Shown: one piece after another, positions 34,715-41,922 of the stretch
Layout: each line of letters begins with the position of its first letter
Numbering within the stretch: the stretch's first letter is position 1
Source: UBA4782 sp034430215
GTDB taxonomy: Bacteria; Chloroflexota; Anaerolineae; Anaerolineales; Anaerolineaceae
DNA: 64,000 nucleotides
Assembly (NCBI GenBank): GCA_034430215.1
Contig: DAOUFE010000019.1
Coordinates: forward strand, 1-64,000
Direction: 5' to 3'
Notes under the pieces: model-generated
Seen by the model: only the letters and a program-made list of their open reading frames with translations
Told to the model about the DNA's origin: nothing
Databases searched by the model: none
Position numbers and translations under genes: made by a program

Positions 34715-36814
34715 TTATGGCTGCCAGACGGGAGAGAAATCCAATTCAGGATCGGTAGTCATTCTTAATAAATTGCTGCCATCCATTTTCATTAAGTAGA
34801 TATCATGATTGTTGCCATCTGGCCAACTTTCAAATACGATCCATTGATCATCGGGCGAAAGGCTGGCATGGGCAATAGGTCCTAAACCTTTTACCTGAAC
34901 AGGAGGTATGCGTTTTTCCTTCCCGGTTCCACGATCTTCATAATTCAAAGAAACCAGCCAGGGGATAGCTGGATCTTCTTGTACACGATTGAAGATCAAG
35001 AACGAACCATCTGACGACCAAACAGGCCAATAATCGTTTACAGAGCCTGGGCTACTAAAGGCGAATTGTGTTTGCCCCAGATTTGACATCATGTAGACGT
35101 GGAAAAAGATTTCTTGCCTGACAAAAGCGATCTGTTTCCCAGATGGATTCCACGCAGGATGCATATCAGGATGGTAGGTATCCGAAAGCTCTTCGATGGT
35201 TTCATCCGCAAAGTTGTAAGTAAAGATGTGAGAGACTCCAGAACGCAAGGATGTAAATGCCAATAAAGTACCATCCGGCGACCAGGCGGGGTCGAAATCT
35301 CCTGGTGGGTCGTCTGGCATCAGTTTGTGAGAACCCGTTCCGTCTAAGTTAACAATGAATATTTTTGCTTCAGGATAGGTGGTATATTCGCGTTCATCAC
35401 ACGGAGAAATTACAGCCAATCGTGTTCCATCTGGTGACCATGCGGGCTGGCAGGCACCATCAGCGAAGGATGTGACCTGTTTTTCATTGGAACCATCAAT
35501 ATTCATTGTCCATACCTGAAAAGTCCCTGTCCGTTTTGAAACAAACGCGATCAATTGCCCTGAACCCACAGGGGTGGTTGGGATGATGATTGGTGTGAGC
35601 ATGGGATCAACCGTTGGTTTACTTGTTGGAGTTTTTACTGCAATTTTGGTCGCCAATGTAGTTGGCATAGTAACAACAGCAGAAGAATCCAGAGTAATAG
35701 TAGGTGTAGGTTCCCCTACAGGAGAGAAAGGTGGAATATACCCTTTGATAATTTGAGCAGGTATGTTAGTCCACAAGAAAACAATGAGCAAACTCAATAC
35801 AAAAGTACTTGCCACCGCATAAAGGAATTTTGATTTCCTTTTCTTGGGAAGAGGTTTGAATGATTGGCGAAGTGGTGGAGTGTAAGGCTCATCGTAGATC
35901 CATTCGGGACTCATATTTGGATTAGCGGGAGCTTCAAGATTGCTTTCACCCTCCACTACCACCGGTGGAGGTTCTACAGTCAGCCGTGGTTGGTCGTAGT
36001 GAGAGAGTTCTCCTGCGTAAAGGAGAGCTTTCTTGAATTCTTTAGCACTTTGATACCGATTATCAGGATCGACTTCAAGCGCCTTTTCAATGACAGCTGA
36101 AAGTTTTCGGCTAATTTTGGGCTGAATATCACGGATGTGGGTAAGCTGTACTTTTCCAGTTGCCCGTGATAATCCATCCTCTGGAATGATACCTGTCAGG
36201 GCTGCGTATAGCGTGGCTCCAAGAGAATAGATATCGGTGCGGGTATCTGTTTTTCCTGTTCCATATTGTTCAGGCGGTGAGTAGCCAGGGGTCATCGCCC
36301 TTGCACCTGTTGAGGTTGCCTGCCCTCCCTGCATTACCTTTGCCAGACCAAAATCAACAAGAAAAGCATCACCTTCTGGAGTGATCTTAATATTGCCAGG
36401 TTTGATATCACGATGCACAATAGGAGAAGGGCGGGAATGTAGATAATCCAGCGCCTCACAAATCAGGGAACCAATAAGTACTGCTTCTCTTTCTGATATT
36501 GAACCTTTCCGCTCAATTCGCTGGCGCAAGTCTTCCCCTTCGATGAAATCCATTAGAAGGTACTGCCCCTGTTTAGGAATATAGAAATAATCACTGACAC
36601 GAGGAAGGTGGGGATATCGCAATCCAGCTAAAATACTGGCTTCTCGCTGGAATTGACGCGCATATTCATCTGAGAGAAACAGATTTTCTTTGACAGCAAC
36701 ATATACTTCAAGATTTTCATCGAACGCCTTATATACCGCACCCATTCCTCCCTGTCCCAGGGTAGAAACGATGCGATATCGTTGCCGCAATAAGGTACCT
36801 TCAGCTAATGTCAT
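34715..36814 (-). CDS. Transmembrane Ser/Thr protein kinase with TolB-like propeller
   Basis: A 699-residue Hanks-type kinase fused to an extracytoplasmic sensor. The kinase domain (about 10-270) has the glycine loop LGQGGMGAVYKAF, catalytic Lys in VAVKENLF, VHRDIKPGNIKIT, DFG in LVDFGLAKV and an activation-segment end PGYSPPEQYG. A juxtamembrane region and one membrane helix (about 330-350) lead to a Thr/Pro-rich stalk. Five or six PD40/TolB-like repeats (WSPDGTRLAVIS, WSPDGTLLAFTS, WNPSGKQIAFV, WSSDGSFLIF) then form a predicted beta-propeller. The frame is open 35 residues further upstream, but MTLAEGTLLRQRYRIV fits the family start. On the minus strand TTGCAT-16-TACAAT precedes it with an AGGG ribosome-binding site. 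Confidence 0.92.
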   Translation of the reverse strand: MTLAEGTLLRQRYRIVSTLGQGGMGAVYKAFDENLEVYVAVKENLFLSDEYARQFQREASILAGLRYPHLPRVSDYFYIPKQGQYLLMDFIEGEDLRQRIERKGSISEREAVLIGSLICEALDYLHSRPSPIVHRDIKPGNIKITPEGDAFLVDFGLAKVMQGGQATSTGARAMTPGYSPPEQYGTGKTDTRTDIYSLGATLYAALTGIIPEDGLSRATGKVQLTHIRDIQPKISRKLSAVIEKALEVDPDNRYQSAKEFKKALLYAGELSHYDQPRLTVEPPPVVVEGESNLEAPANPNMSPEWIYDEPYTPPLRQSFKPLPKKRKSKFLYAVASTFVLSLLIVFLWTNIPAQIIKGYIPPFSPVGEPTPTITLDSSAVVTMPTTLATKIAVKTPTSKPTVDPMLTPIIIPTTPVGSGQLIAFVSKRTGTFQVWTMNIDGSNEKQVTSFADGACQPAWSPDGTRLAVISPCDEREYTTYPEAKIFIVNLDGTGSHKLMPDDPPGDFDPAWSPDGTLLAFTSLRSGVSHIFTYNFADETIEELSDTYHPDMHPAWNPSGKQIAFVRQEIFFHVYMMSNLGQTQFAFSSPGSVNDYWPVWSSDGSFLIFNRVQEDPAIPWLVSLNYEDRGTGKEKRIPPVQVKGLGPIAHASLSPDDQWIVFESWPDGNNHDIYLMKMDGSNLLRMTTDPELDFSPVWQP

Positions 36815-36929
36815 TGACAATTGCCCTGTATTATTGTACCAATAACTAGAAACCATGCAAAAAGAATGCCAGAATCTTAATTGTTTTCTCACCTTATTTT
36901 TAATTGGACAAGGAAGCATTATCTGATGC

Positions 36930-36945
36930 TATAATGCACGTTATG
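36930..36945 (+). promoter_or_regulatory. -10 box placing transcription start at the ATG (leaderless candidate)
   Basis: A perfect TATAAT (36930-36935) lies 7 bases before ATG 36943, so transcription would begin at or one base before the start codon. The best -35-like element, TGGACA (36905-36910), is 19 bp upstream. No Shine-Dalgarno sequence exists. Confidence 0.5.
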
Positions 36946-37956
36946 AGTCTCGATATTCATACCGCAGTCATTACCGCAATCGTACTGATCATCCTGGGAA
37001 TGGGGCTATCTATTCTGACCGGGATCAAATCAATTCAAGAAGGGCAAAAACTCCTTTATTACAAAAAACGCCAAAAGATCATGACGTATGGTTGGCGCAT
37101 GATCCTTTTGGGATTCTTGCTAGCGATTGCTGCGGTTATTTTTGGCAAATTTGGTGAGCCAATGATTTATCAATATTTTCCACCAACCCCAACAGTGACT
37201 CAAACGCCAACGATAACATTAACCCCTACGATCACATTAACACCAACCATATCATTAACACCAACTATCACAGACACACCCTCTGTATCACCAACACCTG
37301 TCATCCCTCCGGCACTTGAGGTTCAATTTACGGGTGTTGTTACCCCAGGACCTGATGCTGCATTTAGTCCGATCCAATTTGGTCGAGAACTCTCAGACTT
37401 CAATCAACCAAAAGATCCAGCAACTGAATTCGAACATCCCGTTGGAGAATTATTTGGTACTTTTGATTACAACAACATGCTTGATGGAACGCAATGGTCA
37501 GCATTGTGGTATCGATTGAATGATATGAAATTGATCTGTTATGAAACTGCCCCTTGGAATGGAGGCGCAGGCGGATATGGTTACACAAACTGTAATCCAC
37601 CATCAGACGAATGGCAGGCGGGTGAATATGAAGTGCAAATGTTTGTAGGCACTCAGTGGAAGGTTTCCGGTCGGTTTACCATCGCAGGAACACCTCCTAC
37701 AGCAACCAGAACACCCACACAAACTCGCACTCCGACCATAACTCGAACGGCTACGTTCACCAGGACATCAACACTTACCAGAACCCCAACCCCCACACGT
37801 ACCAGTACTGTAACGCCTGGACCTTCCTTAACTCCCACACCAAAGCCGCCATCTGCGACCTATACCGTGACCAAAACACCGCTACCTACTTCAACCATGC
37901 GTCCAACGCTTACGAGACGACCGACAGACACAAGATGGCCATCACCTACAAAGTAA
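36943..37956 (+). CDS. Membrane protein with Thr/Pro-rich repeats, unknown function
   Basis: A 337-residue protein I do not recognise as a named family. Two hydrophobic helices (about 5-25 and 50-72) are separated by a short basic loop. They are followed by a Thr/Pro tract of 'TPTI(T/S)L' repeats (about 85-120), a globular domain of about 130 residues (with FDYNNMLDGTQWSALWYR and PWNGGAGGYGYTNC, 1-2 Cys) and a second long Thr/Arg/Pro repeat tail 'TRTPT' to the end. It is probably an anchored extracytoplasmic protein with flexible, possibly glycosylated stalks. The frame extends to a TTG at 36904; I chose ATG 36943 from the promoter position. It diverges from the kinase. Confidence 0.7.
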   Translation: MSLDIHTAVITAIVLIILGMGLSILTGIKSIQEGQKLLYYKKRQKIMTYGWRMILLGFLLAIAAVIFGKFGEPMIYQYFPPTPTVTQTPTITLTPTITLTPTISLTPTITDTPSVSPTPVIPPALEVQFTGVVTPGPDAAFSPIQFGRELSDFNQPKDPATEFEHPVGELFGTFDYNNMLDGTQWSALWYRLNDMKLICYETAPWNGGAGGYGYTNCNPPSDEWQAGEYEVQMFVGTQWKVSGRFTIAGTPPTATRTPTQTRTPTITRTATFTRTSTLTRTPTPTRTSTVTPGPSLTPTPKPPSATYTVTKTPLPTSTMRPTLTRRPTDTRWPSPTK

Positions 37957-37962
37957 ATAGCC

Positions 37963-38886
37963 TTAAGCTGAAGGCAAGCCCGAATTACTTAAAGCTTTAG
38001 CAATATTTGCTGCCAGACGTGCGTTATTGTTGAGTAAAGCAATATTGGTATGCATACTATCCCCGCCCGATAGTTCGCTAACTCTTGCCAGGAGGAACGG
38101 AGTAACTGCAGAGCGTGAAATGCCTTGCTTTTCTGCTTCTTCGAGTGCCTGTTTTATCCACTTTTCCACCCGTTCTGAAGGGATGGCAGAGTCAAGTGGA
38201 GGGGGATTACCTACCAAAATACCACTCTCAAGACCCAAACCCCAATGAGTGAGAGCGATATTCGCTATTTCCTGCGGGGTGGCGGCGTTGTGATCTACCG
38301 GTAATCCACTTTCTCGGGAATAAAACGCAGGGAATTCATCTGTTTGAAAGCCGATGATGGGAACTCCCCAGGTTTCCAGAAATTCGACGGTAGCAGGAAG
38401 GTCTAATATTGCTTTTGCCCCTGCGCATACTACCAACACAGGAGTCCGGCTTAATTCGGGTAGGTCAGCAGAGACATCCGTAGGATGCCCGCGATGGATA
38501 CCGCCAATTCCTCCTGTGGCAAAAACCCTGATTTTTGCCATATGTGCAGCCTTCATTGTCGCAGCGACTGTTGTTCCCCCAATGATCCCTTTTACAAGAG
38601 TTGAACCGAAATCTTTGCGGCTGACTTTCTTTTTATCTGCGCCAGGTGCGGCTAACAAATGAATTTGTTCCTTATCAAGACCAATGTGTATCTTTCCATC
38701 CAGCAATGCAATAGTTGCTGGAATAGCTCCAGCATTCCTGATTTCTTCTTCCATTGAAAGTGCGAGAGTCTCATTTTCTGGATATGGTAAACCATGTGTG
38801 ATAACAGTTGATTCAAGAGCCACTACGGGAAAATCATGCTTGACCGCATATGAAATCGAAGGGTGGATGGTGAGAAATTTATTCAT
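37963..38886 (-). CDS. psuG: Pseudouridine-5'-phosphate glycosidase
   Basis: A 307-residue PsuG-family enzyme that splits pseudouridine 5'-phosphate into uracil and ribose 5-phosphate. Conserved blocks are ALESTVITHGLPYPEN, GKIHIGLD, the Lys-containing KVSRKDF, the GTTVAATM segment, FATGGIGGIHRG and GFQTDEFPAFYSRESG. Normal family length. The kinase PsuK that usually partners it is not visible in the window. It lies 3 bp downstream of a PHP-domain gene and converges on the Thr-rich membrane protein gene with a 6-bp gap. Confidence 0.93.
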   Translation of the reverse strand: MNKFLTIHPSISYAVKHDFPVVALESTVITHGLPYPENETLALSMEEEIRNAGAIPATIALLDGKIHIGLDKEQIHLLAAPGADKKKVSRKDFGSTLVKGIIGGTTVAATMKAAHMAKIRVFATGGIGGIHRGHPTDVSADLPELSRTPVLVVCAGAKAILDLPATVEFLETWGVPIIGFQTDEFPAFYSRESGLPVDHNAATPQEIANIALTHWGLGLESGILVGNPPPLDSAIPSERVEKWIKQALEEAEKQGISRSAVTPFLLARVSELSGGDSMHTNIALLNNNARLAANIAKALSNSGLPSA

Positions 38887-38889
38887 GAT

Positions 38890-39567
38890 CTATCCTTTGT
38901 TTAAAATCGATATCTGTTTATTGGGAATCAGTCTTTTTACAAAATGTGCTGCCATTGAACCAAAATGTACCCAATATGGAGCCAGATGTGTTTGATATGT
39001 AGCCTCACGGATCGCTGATTTCAATTCATCCGTGTTGGAAAAAGATGGTAGAACTGTCACCGTTCTGCCAAGTTCTACTGAAAGATGAGCGTCAGTGCCT
39101 GTTGTACCTGGCAGGTTATGTGATCTAGCGAATTCAGCAGCTAATCGGTTTTGTTTTGATAGTAAGCAGCGAGCGTTGAAAATCTCGATGGCATCAAAAT
39201 AGGGAGCCAGTTTTTGCAGTGTCTCGAGTTTCCAGCCAGAACGGGTAATATCGAAAGGGTGGGAAACGGAAATAAAGGCATTTTGGGCTTTTAACCTTTG
39301 AATAGCTTCCATCGGATCAAGTCCTTTGGGAACTCTTTCAGAAACAAAAATAGCTAAAAGTTCCCCTTCCGAAGTTTTTACTTCTTCTCCAATGATAACC
39401 AGATCTGGAGCAATTTGCTGTGCTTCGAGAGCTCCCATGATCGAGTTGTGATCTGTTACGACAACTTTTTGTAAACCTTTTTTACGAGCTGCTTGAATAA
39501 GCTGTGCAGGTGTTTGCAGACTATCTGATGAGTAATGCGTGTGACAATGAAAATCGACTTTGATCAT
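38890..39567 (-). CDS. PHP-domain phosphoesterase
   Basis: A 225-residue PHP-superfamily metal-dependent phosphoesterase. Metal-binding motifs: DFHCHTHYSSDS at the N-terminus, VTDHNSIMG, the Glu in GEEVKTSEGE, a His in VSHPFD and the terminal GTDAHLS. The family hydrolyses phosphate esters such as nucleotide 3',5'-bisphosphates or 5'-ends of RNA. The open frame runs upstream through the antisense of tRNA-Leu, giving a spurious 65-residue extension. The ATG at 39567, begun by MIKVDFHCH with an AGGA ribosome-binding site, is the sensible start. Forms a two-gene operon with psuG. Confidence 0.88.
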   Translation of the reverse strand: MIKVDFHCHTHYSSDSLQTPAQLIQAARKKGLQKVVVTDHNSIMGALEAQQIAPDLVIIGEEVKTSEGELLAIFVSERVPKGLDPMEAIQRLKAQNAFISVSHPFDITRSGWKLETLQKLAPYFDAIEIFNARCLLSKQNRLAAEFARSHNLPGTTGTDAHLSVELGRTVTVLPSFSNTDELKSAIREATYQTHLAPYWVHFGSMAAHFVKRLIPNKQISILNKG

Positions 39568-39640
39568 CTTTCTTTTTCCTATAATCTCTTCTTTGATTAT
39601 ACTAGACAGGGATTTTAAAACTTCAATTATCTTTATAATC

Positions 39641-39668
39641 TTGACGCATTTTCGGGTTGGTGTACAAT
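39641..39668 (+). promoter_or_regulatory. Promoter of tRNA-Leu
   Basis: TTGACG (39641-39646) and TACAAT (39663-39668) have a 16-bp spacer. The predicted start at about 39675 is 3 bases before the mature tRNA 5' end. Confidence 0.75.
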
Positions 39669-39677
39669 TCAACTGCT

Positions 39678-39761
39678 GGGGCGATGGCGGAATAGGCAGA
39701 CGCAACAGACTTAAAATCTGTCGATGGTAACATCGTGAGGGTTCGACCCCCTCTCGCCCCA
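39678..39761 (+). tRNA. tRNA-Leu (anticodon TAA)
   Basis: An 84-nt class II tRNA: acceptor GGGGCGA/TCGCCCC, D arm GCGGAATAGGCAGACGC, anticodon stem ACAGA/TCTGT with loop CTTAAAA (anticodon TAA, codons UUA/UUG), a long variable arm (CGATGGTAACATCG) typical of leucine, T arm GAGGG-TTCGACC-CCCTC, discriminator A. CCA is not encoded. It does not match the CTC specifier of the leuS T-box. Confidence 0.96.
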
Positions 39762-39809
39762 CAAAAATATGAAATACTTAACAAATTGACAGTAATTAAT
39801 GCATTATAC

Positions 39810-39837
39810 GAGACACACAGAAAAACCTGTGTGTCTC
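39810..39837 (+). terminator. Hairpin terminator after tRNA-Leu
   Basis: A perfect 11-bp stem GAGACACACAG/CTGTGTGTCTC with a loop AAAAAC, followed by AAATATTT. It lies 48 bases after the tRNA and before the sulfatase-fold gene. Confidence 0.6.
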
Positions 39838-39924
39838 AAATATTTAACCTTGTAGTAATATTTATAGGGGTAATCTTATTTGATACGATTATTTCACTTC
39901 TCTGCTTTAGAACCGACAATCCAA

Positions 39925-41844
39925 ATGAAAATCATTCGTAATTTCCTCCCCTCCCCAAAGTTTTCACTTATCAGCCTGACAGTAGTTTCAACAATGGCGG
40001 CTTTTTTATATGTATTTATGGAATGGCTATTTATTATTACAAAGCCTTCTTTTTTGGATCTGACTTCTTTTGGTGAAAAAGTACTCATTTTCCTATCGGC
40101 TGCTTCTATTCTTGCTGCAGTATGCCTTCTCATCTTTTTACTTTATTTCTTAGCAAACTTATTCACTCTTCCAAAGAAATTGCAACTTTTCTTTCAATAT
40201 TTTTTTGCAATCATTCCGACGTTAATTCTGACTGCCATGGTATTGATCCTGGTAGATAACTTCACTTATACTGTTTTTAAATTTGGTATCGTCACAACAA
40301 GCGGTGCATTCAGAGCAATTTATGCTCTTGGATTTATCGTGGTTGGAGTTTTTCTTTACAAGAAAGTATTGCAGTTTACCAACAGCGTCAATGAAAAGTT
40401 TTTCGAGACGTCAAAGATTGCAAATGAGCTTGTACTGGGGATACTGGCAATATTTCTGGCTATCTGGGTATACATCCCGATAAATCAAAATTCTCAAACA
40501 AATACAAGTCTATCGACTGATACAACACAATCGAATGTAGAAAAGCTGCCGAATATTATTCTGATTACTGCAGATAGCTTGAATGCAGAAAAAATGTCAA
40601 TGTACGGGTATACGAAGGATACGACTCCATTTCTTAAGGAATTAGCCAAATCATCGCTTGTGGCAGAAAATGCGTTTTCAAACGCACAAGGAACGATTGG
40701 GTCCACAACATCGATCCTCACCGGTAAGTACCCAGCGGATATCCGGATCCTTCATTCTACTGATATTCTTCAGGGGAATGATACTTTTCAGCATCTTCCT
40801 GCGATCTTGCGTAGTAATGGATATTACACTGCTCAACTCAGTTATTCTTATTATGCTGATGCATACAGAGTAAATTTTCAAAATGCCTTTGACTATGCAA
40901 ATGGAACCTCGATTGAGGCAAACCCATTTTTTGCAGGAATTGCAGCAGTATTGCCTTCGAATTATTACTACTTCATGCACGAGTTTACAGTTCGTTTGAG
41001 TGATCGATTGGGTCATATCTTTTTCATTAGAGATATGACGAATCCTTATAAAAGGGTCACTGAAGGAACCGAAAAATTTAACGACCAGCAGAAACTCGAT
41101 TATGCTATTTCATTGTTAAAGGCAACCGAACAGCCTCTTTTCGTACATATTCACTGGATGGGCACCCATGGACCAAAGTATGCACCAGCGCAGCAGGTAT
41201 TTTCTGCTAGCATGGATCCCACAACACAAGTGAAATATGACGATAATTTCTATTCCGACACGATCCTGGAATTTGACACTGCTGTATCGAATTTCTATCA
41301 GACATTAGCAACCGATGGTTCTCTGGATAATACGATCATTGTCATTGCAAGTGACCATAGCCAAAAGTGGTCTGTTTCTCGTCTGCCATTGATCATTCAT
41401 TTTCCTGAATCAGCGAATGTAAAAGAGATCACGACAAACGTGCAAAATCTGGATATTGCTCCAACTTTACTTGATTATCTGAACATCGATCAACCCGAAT
41501 GGATGCCAGGGCAATCACTCCTTACTGACCTTGATCCTATGCGACCCATTTTCATTGCTGCAATACCGAGTTCAAAGAAGGATCCAGTGACTGGTAAGGT
41601 TACTTTTCCAGAATCAAAAGCGCCATTTTACCAATTTGGGAAAGTTACCGTTGTTATATGCGATACCTGGTATCGTTTGAATCTGACTGATTTGAAAATG
41701 GATAAAGGAACTGTAAAAAATTATGTCGGTTCCTGTGAGAACGGCAGAGGCTCTGAAGCCGAGGCATTGCAGCTTATCAGCCAACACCTTGAAACGTATG
41801 GATTTAACATTTCAACTCTGCAGAATGTAACATTGAAGGAATAA
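39925..41844 (+). CDS. Membrane sulfatase-fold protein (LTA synthase/phosphoethanolamine transferase-like)
   Basis: A 639-residue protein: five hydrophobic helices at the N-terminus (to about residue 205), then a large extracytoplasmic alkaline-phosphatase/sulfatase domain. That domain shows LPNIILITADSLNAEKMSMYGY (metal Asp), a nucleophile region GTIGSTTSILTGKYP with Thr/Ser, HWMGTHGP and ASDHSQKW. Such architecture is used to transfer phospho-alcohol groups (LtaS, EptA, OpgE) or to hydrolyse sulfate esters. There is no Cys in a CxPxR sulfatase motif, so a transferase is more likely. The frame extends to a TTG at 39880 preceded by GGGG; I use the ATG, and the choice is uncertain. Confidence 0.8.
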   Translation: MKIIRNFLPSPKFSLISLTVVSTMAAFLYVFMEWLFIITKPSFLDLTSFGEKVLIFLSAASILAAVCLLIFLLYFLANLFTLPKKLQLFFQYFFAIIPTLILTAMVLILVDNFTYTVFKFGIVTTSGAFRAIYALGFIVVGVFLYKKVLQFTNSVNEKFFETSKIANELVLGILAIFLAIWVYIPINQNSQTNTSLSTDTTQSNVEKLPNIILITADSLNAEKMSMYGYTKDTTPFLKELAKSSLVAENAFSNAQGTIGSTTSILTGKYPADIRILHSTDILQGNDTFQHLPAILRSNGYYTAQLSYSYYADAYRVNFQNAFDYANGTSIEANPFFAGIAAVLPSNYYYFMHEFTVRLSDRLGHIFFIRDMTNPYKRVTEGTEKFNDQQKLDYAISLLKATEQPLFVHIHWMGTHGPKYAPAQQVFSASMDPTTQVKYDDNFYSDTILEFDTAVSNFYQTLATDGSLDNTIIVIASDHSQKWSVSRLPLIIHFPESANVKEITTNVQNLDIAPTLLDYLNIDQPEWMPGQSLLTDLDPMRPIFIAAIPSSKKDPVTGKVTFPESKAPFYQFGKVTVVICDTWYRLNLTDLKMDKGTVKNYVGSCENGRGSEAEALQLISQHLETYGFNISTLQNVTLKE

Positions 41845-41856
41845 TAAAAATTCTAC

Positions 41857-41885
41857 TTGCCATTCTCCTTTAATTGTCTGATAAT
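41857..41885 (+). promoter_or_regulatory. Promoter of fhs
   Basis: TTGCCA (41857-41862) and GATAAT (41880-41885) are spaced by 17 bp. The predicted start at about 41892 gives a 31-base leader carrying AAAGGAG before the ATG. Confidence 0.65.
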
Positions 41886-41922
41886 TGAAATACTTATTAG
41901 AAGTTAGAAAAGGAGCAGAACC

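Noticed and set aside
36815..36919. 35-residue N-terminal extension of the kinase
   Set aside because: No homology to kinase N-termini and it overlaps the divergent promoter; MTLAEGTLLRQRYRI is the typical start.
39568..39762. N-terminal extension of the PHP protein
   Set aside because: It is the antisense of tRNA-Leu ('MGREGVEPSRCYH...'), a known annotation artefact; the gene starts at 39567.
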